From an uncultured Bacteroidota bacterium (lineage in GTDB: Bacteria; Bacteroidota; Bacteroidia; Chitinophagales; Chitinophagaceae), in NCBI GenBank assembly GCA_937928385.1, contig CALEZD010000094.1, positions 1-57,375 of the forward strand: 57,375 bases of DNA, read 5' to 3'. Below the pieces are notes generated by a model, which was not told the DNA's origin, did not search any database, and was given only the letters and a program-made list of their open reading frames with translations. The first letter of the stretch is position 1. The number at the start of each line of letters is the position of its first letter. The position numbers were made by a program, and so were the translations under genes. Shown here in pieces: positions 6,953-13,390 of the stretch.

Positions 6953-9900
6953 TTACAGTTGAATATTTACCCTTGTATGGTAAGTATTTGTCCCGCTCAC
7001 TACCTGTATCATATATATACCCTGTGCGTTATTGCTCAGGTCTATAGATACTTTCTGAGTTTCTGAAACTTTATTCCTGTACACTACCTGTCCGCTCACA
7101 TTGCTGATGAGTATTTGCGCCTCTTCAGTTGAAGGCAGGTTCAGTGTAAATGTACCATTGTTCGGGTTCGGGTAAACCATGATGCCTTTTTCAGCTGCGA
7201 ACTCCTCTATAGAGTGCTCGTGTCCTTCTTCTGCACCATCTTCGTTGCTACCGCGTCCTGGTTTAGCTGAAGAGCCACATGATACATCACAAGTTCCCAG
7301 CCTGTCGCCTGAGTGTTGTCCTAGGTGCGATGGTACCGCATTTGCGCTGATAGACAATGTCTGAGGGTTGCTGTTGTTACCCGGAGGCATGTGGCACAGG
7401 TAAACCTTACCATTATAGTTGCCTTTATTGTCTTTAGCCCTTGCATCCAGTACGCAGAAGCTTACTGTACATGTGGTAGAGCAACCATTGCTGTTGGTAA
7501 CCGTAACTGTATATGTATAGTTGCCTGCAGCCGTAGGTGTAAACACCGGAGACTGGCAGTTGGTACAACTCAGGTTGGCTGCAGGTGACCATGAATAAGT
7601 GAAACCGCTGCCGCCTGTAGCGTTAGCAGTAATAGTTGCACTCTGCGGACCATAACCCAGGTAGATGTTGTTGGGGTTACCACCTGTGTATGTGTTGTTC
7701 GCCGGAGTGGTCGCAATAGAGCAAGTAGGCTGGTACTGTACTGTTACAGTTGTAGTACAGCTTGCGCTGTTACCATGGATATCAGTCACAGTCAATACCA
7801 CAGTGTTTTCACCCGCATCTGCGCATGTGAATGTATTGGGAGATACAGACATGCTGGCTATGCCGCAATTGTCACTGCTGTTATTGTCCACATCTGATGC
7901 AGATACTGTACCTGTACCACCGCTCAGGTTGAGTGTGTAAGGTTGACAGGCAACAATAGGTGCCTGGTTGTCCACTACAGTTACTGTTTGTGTTGTTGTA
8001 TTGGTGTTGCCATTCACATCAGTTACTGTCCAGTTTACCGTTGTTGTGCCTACGGGGTACGAAGCCGGGCCATCGTTAGATGTACCTTGTACGCCGCAAT
8101 TGTCACCAGTAGTTGGTATACCCAGGTTTACATTAGTGGCAGCGCAAGCGCCATTATCCGCATTCACTGTTACGTTTCCTATACTGATTGTCGGGTTTTG
8201 ATTATCCAGTACAGTCACATTTTGTGTGCATGTAGCAGTATTGCCATTCACATCATTCACTGTCCATGTTACTACTGTAGTACCTACAGGGTATGACGCA
8301 GGACCATTGTTAGATGTACCCTGTACACCACAGTTATCAGCTGTTGTTGGCGTACCCAGGTTTACGTTTGTAGCAGCGCATATACCGTTGTCGGCGTTTA
8401 CTGTTACGTCAGCAGGGCAGCTAATTGTGGGATTCTGGTTGTCAACAACGGTTACATTTTGTGTGCATGTAGCAGTATTACCGTTTATATCGGTAACTGT
8501 CCATGTTACAGCAGTTGTACCTACCGGGTATGAAGCCGGGCCATTGTTAGATGTGCCTTGCACCCCGCAGTTATCACCTGTAGTTGGTGAGCCCAGTGCA
8601 ACGTTTGTAGCCGCACATGTGCCGTTATCAGCATTCACTGTTACATTAGCAGGGCAGGCTATAGTTGGATTCTGATTGTCAACCACAGTCACTGTAAAGC
8701 TGCACGAAGCAGTATTACCTGTTGAGTCTGTTGCCATATAAGACACTGTAGTAGTACCTACCGGGAATGTAGAACCACTGGCAGTATTAGCAGGGCTTGT
8801 GCGGGTAACTAATGGCCCGCCACCACCTTCTGCAAACCGGAAATCGTCCAGGTCAATATTGTTCCAGTTCAGGTTGTTCCATTGCATGCTGGTAATACCT
8901 CTCCAATCAGCTGTATTTGGAAATGTAAATACACCTGTGGTTGTAGGTGATATCTGCGCACCTGTAGAAGATACAAACCTGTGATTGGTTGGGTCAGCTA
9001 CTATGTTCACACTTATCGGGCTGAATGTTTGTCCGCCCATATACGTCCATACACTTGTATAATACCCGTGTATCCTGGCACCCTGCCCGCTGGCTATAGG
9101 CCATGGAGCATCAATATGGTTATTAGCGCTGATAAACATTCCTTGCTCTGAATAAGTAGATGCAAAATTTGTTCCGCCATTAAAGCCCAAGGTCTTCTGT
9201 GCGCCTAATCCGCCGCTGCAATTGTCAGTAGCCGTCGGTGTAGCATAGTTTACCACAGCCCCACATGTATTAGGAGCATTGTTCACAGTAATGTTTGAAG
9301 GACAAACGATTACAGGAGGAACTGTTTCTAGTACACCATGGAATGTTCCGCCGGGGATAGTCAATCCATGAGCTACATTACAAGGGAAAGAATCGCTTAC
9401 GACATTCAATTGCGTGCTGCTGGTAACACCATAAGGCAGGTTGATATTCACGTTAGTAGTGATGCCTGTGGTGAAGTTGTAAGGGCCGTACGATATATTC
9501 GCACCTGAGGGGTCGTATATCACCCTGAACTTGCCACCTGTAGTGATAGAAGCACAAGACAGGTGATTAACAGTTACAGTAGTAGGCAGATAATCGTCCA
9601 GCCTGTTGCACGCAGTACCATTATTATTGGGTGTGCTGTTTGCATTAGACCAGCCGGTTATGGGGCAAGTAGTACATACAGGTGGGGGTGGGGGTGTAAA
9701 GTTGCCGGAACCACCTACCATAAATGCCCAGCATACGTTATTGGAGTAGGGCTGCACATTTAAGTTTGTACCCAGGAATGGCGTTTGCACAATAGCATAG
9801 CTGCCCCGGGCCCAGTTGCCCGTTGTGGCAAAAACTGTATTGCTCAACCCTACGATTGAACCACTATAAGCTGCCTGCAAAGGATAATTTACGCCGTTGA

Positions 9901-10066
9901 TATTTAAACCTGAATTGAGGATACCACACTCACTCACACCGTGGTATGACTGCAGGTACCAGGTCAGCGTGCCGTTCTGGGCCTGGTTTACTCGTATTTC
10001 CCAAACGTGGGCATAACTTGCCACTGTGAGTAACAACAGTGTGACAAGTGAGAATATTCGTTTCAT
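6953..10066 (-). CDS. Large T9SS-secreted HYR/PKD repeat surface protein
   Basis: A 1037-residue exported protein. Residues 1-19 are a signal peptide; 20-240 hold an unrecognised N-terminal region with a proline run (125-129) and several cysteines. HYR (hyalin) repeats occupy about 250-700: the first is split by an insert of roughly 130 residues (about 289-415), followed by three near-identical copies of about 79 residues with PVGTT.V.WTV.D.NGNT. An Ig-like segment (700-778), a PKD-like domain (780-870), a Cys/His motif CHMPPGNNSNPQT (891-903), an acidic linker and a type A T9SS sorting domain (VYPNPNNGTF, 964-1037) complete it. It is probably an adhesin or matrix protein. The last ~260 residues match the C-terminus of the protein at 13391-16000. 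Confidence 0.9.
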   Translation of the reverse strand: MKRIFSLVTLLLLTVASYAHVWEIRVNQAQNGTLTWYLQSYHGVSECGILNSGLNINGVNYPLQAAYSGSIVGLSNTVFATTGNWARGSYAIVQTPFLGTNLNVQPYSNNVCWAFMVGGSGNFTPPPPPVCTTCPITGWSNANSTPNNNGTACNRLDDYLPTTVTVNHLSCASITTGGKFRVIYDPSGANISYGPYNFTTGITTNVNINLPYGVTSSTQLNVVSDSFPCNVAHGLTIPGGTFHGVLETVPPVIVCPSNITVNNAPNTCGAVVNYATPTATDNCSGGLGAQKTLGFNGGTNFASTYSEQGMFISANNHIDAPWPIASGQGARIHGYYTSVWTYMGGQTFSPISVNIVADPTNHRFVSSTGAQISPTTTGVFTFPNTADWRGITSMQWNNLNWNNIDLDDFRFAEGGGGPLVTRTSPANTASGSTFPVGTTTVSYMATDSTGNTASCSFTVTVVDNQNPTIACPANVTVNADNGTCAATNVALGSPTTGDNCGVQGTSNNGPASYPVGTTAVTWTVTDINGNTATCTQNVTVVDNQNPTISCPADVTVNADNGICAATNVNLGTPTTADNCGVQGTSNNGPASYPVGTTVVTWTVNDVNGNTATCTQNVTVLDNQNPTISIGNVTVNADNGACAATNVNLGIPTTGDNCGVQGTSNDGPASYPVGTTTVNWTVTDVNGNTNTTTQTVTVVDNQAPIVACQPYTLNLSGGTGTVSASDVDNNSSDNCGIASMSVSPNTFTCADAGENTVVLTVTDIHGNSASCTTTVTVQYQPTCSIATTPANNTYTGGNPNNIYLGYGPQSATITANATGGSGFTYSWSPAANLSCTNCQSPVFTPTAAGNYTYTVTVTNSNGCSTTCTVSFCVLDARAKDNKGNYNGKVYLCHMPPGNNSNPQTLSISANAVPSHLGQHSGDRLGTCDVSCGSSAKPGRGSNEDGAEEGHEHSIEEFAAEKGIMVYPNPNNGTFTLNLPSTEEAQILISNVSGQVVYRNKVSETQKVSIDLSNNAQGIYMIQVVSGTNTYHTRVNIQL
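7950..8690 (-). repeat. Tandem HYR-coding DNA repeats, about 237-bp period
   Basis: Three consecutive repeats share long similar stretches in the coding DNA, for example the block beginning ttagatgt at 8076, 8310 and 8547 (plus-strand reading), giving spacings of 234 and 237 bases. The 3-base difference comes from one repeat in which the usual Cys-Pro-Ala is replaced by a shorter Ile-Gly. The similarity suggests recent amplification or gene conversion. Confidence 0.85.
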
Positions 10067-10105
10067 ATAGAGAGTATTTTTTATGATAAAATAATTTTGC
10101 TTTGA

Positions 10106-10477
10106 TTAAGATTTGTTTTTGATTATTTCATTTATGAATATCCATTGAGCTTTCAGGTCATTGTACGCGCTTTTTTCAGTAGCAGGTATTGATGATTCTT
10201 CAGCGTCATGCAGATAAACAGAAACTACGTTTAGATAATTTGTAACCTCTTCCGGGTATTGGCTGGCCCAGTTTTGCAGGTTTTGAAAGCTTTCCGCTTC
10301 ATAATTGCCTGCTGCGGCGGTTACTTTTTCACCGATACCATCATAGCGTACCAGCGACGGTAGGTGTGCTGCAGCAGCGCTGATAGCCTGCTTCGGGAGC
10401 ACGTTGCCTTGTTCGCTTTGTGCATAGCCTGCTGCTGTCAGCAGTAGTAATGCAGCGAATAATGTTGTTTTTTTCAT
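10106..10477 (-). CDS. Small secreted protein of unknown function
   Basis: A 123-residue protein with a clear signal peptide (MKKTTLFAALLLLTAAGYAQ) and a mature part of about 100 residues rich in Ala, Asn and acidic residues, probably helical. No family was recognised. It lies between a T9SS surface protein and a membrane-tethered regulator. A shortened, decayed copy of it lies at 12844-12942 on the far side of the regulator, which shows that this gene was once duplicated. Confidence 0.75.
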   Translation of the reverse strand: MKKTTLFAALLLLTAAGYAQSEQGNVLPKQAISAAAAHLPSLVRYDGIGEKVTAAAGNYEAESFQNLQNWASQYPEEVTNYLNVVSVYLHDAEESSIPATEKSAYNDLKAQWIFINEIIKNKS

Positions 10478-11058
10478 ATTAGATTGTTTTAGCTACGTAT
10501 ATGTGTTTTTGATGTTTCAAAAAAAGATTTGTTATTTACTTCTATTGATTACAATGAATAAACCTGGCTGTACAATTATTGTTAAGCTGACAGATCAATG
10601 GAGTGCGAGTGTGCTTTTGTTTTTCTTTATTAGCTAATGAAATATGTAATGAGTACAGTGGAAAAATTAATCCAACTAAAAGGTTGAATTGAACAGGTGC
10701 AAACTGTAATAGGCTAATAATATTTAATCTATGTATGCCCATATCAATATATCGGTTAATTATTTTCATATTGTAATAATTCATTAGATTCAATCCCATT
10801 TTCAAATTGACTTACTTGGCTGTTATAATGATTCCAAACTAACGATATCAGAATAATGGCAACAACGATTACAAACAAGTATGCTAACCGGAAATAGTTT
10901 CCGAAATATTTCATCAGGTAAATATGCAACCACACATAGCCCTGATGCAAATAATCAGCGTCCCAGTTATGTCCTGTAGTTGTCCCAAAAACGTCTCAAT
11001 GCTATAACATTTTGATAATCATTTATTTGCGAAATAATAGTCTAATAAAAAATGAGTG
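10478..11058. other. AT-rich intergenic stretch with one possible small gene
   Basis: About 580 bases separate the small secreted protein from the TPR-HTH regulator. Apart from the possible 52-residue membrane peptide described separately, no coding signal, RNA gene or convincing terminator was seen. Confidence 0.5.
10756..10914 (-). CDS. Possible small membrane peptide
   Basis: Starting from the ATG at 10914, this frame encodes 52 residues: a short basic start (MKYFGNYFRL), one strong transmembrane helix (LAYLFVIVVAIILISLVW) and a polar acidic tail ending LLQYENN. The positive-inside pattern is credible, but the region is AT-rich and such frames arise by chance. An upstream in-frame ATG at 10950 exists. 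No homologue was recognised. Confidence 0.35.
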   Translation of the reverse strand: MKYFGNYFRLAYLFVIVVAIILISLVWNHYNSQVSQFENGIESNELLQYENN

Positions 11059-12828
11059 TTAAATATTGCTAATAAGTTGTTCGAAGGCAGCATCGTCATC
11101 GATATTGAGCTTTTTACGTAGTCTGTGTTTGTAGTTTCTCATACCCGAAAGACCGATGCCTAACATTCCGGCCATTTCTTTATTCCTGAACTTAAGTTTG
11201 AATAATACAAGAAATCGTGTTTCTCCTGGTGTAAGGTCGGGCAGTTTTTCTCTTAGGCGGTTTAGAAATCCGGGATGCACTTTTTCGAAGTTGATTTTAA
11301 ATTCATCCCATTGTTCATCTGTAAGCAATGTAGCTTGTTGAAGTTCTGAGATAGTTCTTTCAGTATCTGCGTCGTGGGTGTCAGACAATAGGGATTGGTA
11401 TTTCTGAATTTCACCCGTGAACTTTTCTATCAGTTCATTTTTTTCTGACATTCTTTGCGTAAAGTCGTACAACTGTTTGCCGGCATTTTGTAATTCCTGT
11501 GCTGCCGTTTTTTTCTCAGATTCGGCAAGTTGTGTCTTGTGCCGGTACAATGATGCTTGCCTGTTGATGAAAATGATAGAGAATACAGTTAGCAGGAATA
11601 GGATCACGATAATTCCGTTTCTTTTTAAAAGCTGTACACTTTTTATATTTTCTACTTTTTCCAACTCTGTGCGATGTGCCTGCAAACTGAGTAAATGTTG
11701 CTGATTGGCCAGTTGCAGTGCATTTTTTTTGTCGTTAATGATTTGCCTGGCCATCAACGCAGTGTCCATATACCGGTAGGCAAGGCCCATGTTACCTGTT
11801 ACAGAATAGTACCTGCCCATTAATACCGCCAGGTGCTGCATATGTTCCGATGGCTCATAGGCAATATCAAGTTGACGCCTGGCACTGTCTAATAACAGGC
11901 GCGCTGTGTCCAAGTCATTTTTTTGCAGGTATATATCAGTCAGTTTTATCAGAGAATTAAGGCCATTATCAATCTGTTCGCCTTCAAAACTGCTTTTTAT
12001 ATCTGTTTTCAGTAATGGTACTGCTTTGTCGTATTCATTTTGCAGGTAGTAACATATCCCGATATTACCTGCGGCTATGCCCATCCATACAGTATCTCCA
12101 ATGCTCTTTGAAAGTTCTCTTACCGATTCGAAATAATGTATTGCTGTGTCATATTCTTTGTCGCTGCGGTAAAGAAGCCCAAGCGTATTTTTCAGGCTTA
12201 TATATGTTTGAGTTTTGTTGGGGTTTTCCAGCAGGGTCAAGCCTGCAGGCATTTGGATACTTTCAGCTTCCCGTAAGTATTTTTTTGCACCTGCAAAATC
12301 ACCAAAAGCATAGTAAGCATGGGCAATGTTAAACAGGCACTCTTTCTTTGATGGGAACAAGCCGGGGGACAATTCACCCAGCAGGTAATAAGATTGGAGA
12401 AATTGGTCAATGGCTTCAATATATTTCCCTTTCTTTTCCATATAATAACGCCCGAGGTATTGCCTGCCCCGCACTTCTATTTGAGTTAACCTGTTCTTTT
12501 TGGCAAAATCAAGTAAGGATTTGGCGTAAGTTTCTACTTTGATAGAGTCCCAATGCTTTTCAGTGCTGTAATCGGCAAGCCTTAACAATCTTGCCTCGCA
12601 TTGTAATTCTATATCTCCGGCAGCCTTTGCCTCGTTCTCAAGGCTGTTTATTTCATTGTGAAAAAGTACACGGTTATCCCTTAGCGGCTTGTTATAGTAA
12701 AACATACTGTCAATCTGAATATAACGCTCAGCGTAAGTTTTATGTAGCAAATGCTTGTATTTCGCAAGCACAGTTGTGCTAAACGACAATATTGTAACTA
12801 TAAGAAGTAATCTCCGTGATAATTGCAT
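11059..12828 (-). CDS. Membrane-tethered TPR protein with C-terminal LuxR-like HTH
   Basis: A 589-residue regulator of a type common in Bacteroidota. It has a signal peptide or first helix (1-22), tetratricopeptide-type helical repeats (about 120-370; e.g. ALLYRSDKEYDTAIHYFESV-like units), one transmembrane helix (about 405-421), a coiled coil (about 428-485), and a C-terminal helix-turn-helix (about 530-585: LTPGETRFLVLFKLKF, then KEMAGMLGIGLSGMRNYKHRLRKKL). The TPR part should lie in the periplasm and the HTH in the cytoplasm. It sits between two T9SS surface proteins and may control one or both, which is inference from position. Confidence 0.85.
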   Translation of the reverse strand: MQLSRRLLLIVTILSFSTTVLAKYKHLLHKTYAERYIQIDSMFYYNKPLRDNRVLFHNEINSLENEAKAAGDIELQCEARLLRLADYSTEKHWDSIKVETYAKSLLDFAKKNRLTQIEVRGRQYLGRYYMEKKGKYIEAIDQFLQSYYLLGELSPGLFPSKKECLFNIAHAYYAFGDFAGAKKYLREAESIQMPAGLTLLENPNKTQTYISLKNTLGLLYRSDKEYDTAIHYFESVRELSKSIGDTVWMGIAAGNIGICYYLQNEYDKAVPLLKTDIKSSFEGEQIDNGLNSLIKLTDIYLQKNDLDTARLLLDSARRQLDIAYEPSEHMQHLAVLMGRYYSVTGNMGLAYRYMDTALMARQIINDKKNALQLANQQHLLSLQAHRTELEKVENIKSVQLLKRNGIIVILFLLTVFSIIFINRQASLYRHKTQLAESEKKTAAQELQNAGKQLYDFTQRMSEKNELIEKFTGEIQKYQSLLSDTHDADTERTISELQQATLLTDEQWDEFKINFEKVHPGFLNRLREKLPDLTPGETRFLVLFKLKFRNKEMAGMLGIGLSGMRNYKHRLRKKLNIDDDAAFEQLISNI

Positions 12829-12843
12829 TTCGAATGTTTGGGG

Positions 12844-12942
12844 TCAATTTGTAATCTCTTCAGGGTAATTACTCTGTTCGCCTTGTGCATAATCTGCTGT
12901 TTTCGGTAGTAGTAATACAGCGCATAACGTTGTTTTTTTCAT
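12844..12942 (-). pseudogene. Decayed, internally deleted copy of the 10106-10477 gene
   Basis: On the minus strand a 32-codon frame begins MKKTTL, continues with YAQGEQ and ends NYPEEITN before a stop. It aligns to the N-terminal 23 residues of the small secreted protein at 10106-10477 (by hand about 58 of 69 bases identical). It then jumps about 48 codons to its YPEEVTN segment and stops where the intact gene continues for another 43 residues. It keeps most of the signal-peptide region. It lies 15 bases upstream of the TPR-HTH regulator. A very short functional peptide is possible but less likely than decay. Confidence 0.75.
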
Positions 12943-13330
12943 TTGCGTTTCATTTTTCTGTAATTATCAAAAGGGATAAAAAAGACACTACAATCAAGCC
13001 GGGATAATTTGTTATAACGGCTTGGGCATATCTATGTACTGGTATGTGTCTACTATCAGCTTGTATAGAGGCTGGGTGCGGAGTTGAATATTGTTTCGTT
13101 CATAAAGGGGTTTTGATTTAAAAAATATATTGCTTTGGCTATATATTGCAGTATAACCATAATAAGCATAGCTATGCTAAATCATGAGTTCTGTTCCCCC
13201 AGTAAGCTCTGTTGTAAAAAATCCTGCACGAAACGTGCCTGCACAAAATCTATACACAAGATTGAGATATTAATTGATAAATGCAAGTGTTATTTATCTA
13301 TTAACAAGCCGGTAGTGATTTATAAATATT
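12943..13330. other. Intergenic stretch, AT-rich
   Basis: About 390 bases without a credible gene. It contains a perfect 14-base palindrome AGCATAGCTATGCT at 13165-13178 and a short GCACG-AAA-CGTGC hairpin near 13225, neither of known function. Confidence 0.5.
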
Positions 13331-13377
13331 AGTATATAAAAAGGGCTGCCTTTTTGAGGCAGCCCTTTTTATATACT
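13331..13377 (-). terminator. Very long perfect inverted repeat, terminator
   Basis: Two perfectly complementary 21-base arms (13331-13351 and 13357-13377) surround the 5-base loop TTTTG. The core is AAAAAGGGCTGCCT / AGGCAGCCCTTTTT, so a T run follows the GC stem on either strand. It closes the surface-protein gene ending at 13391 and would block transcription from both sides. Confidence 0.9.
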
Positions 13378-13390
13378 ATGCTGTTATTGA

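Noticed and set aside
7943..8675. Regularly spaced similar sequences suggesting a CRISPR-like array
   Set aside because: The repeats are 234-237 bases apart, lie wholly inside a reading frame and encode HYR domains.
10542..10805. 87-codon minus-strand frame
   Set aside because: Composition is that of random AT-rich sequence with no recognisable fold, and it overlaps the better small membrane frame.
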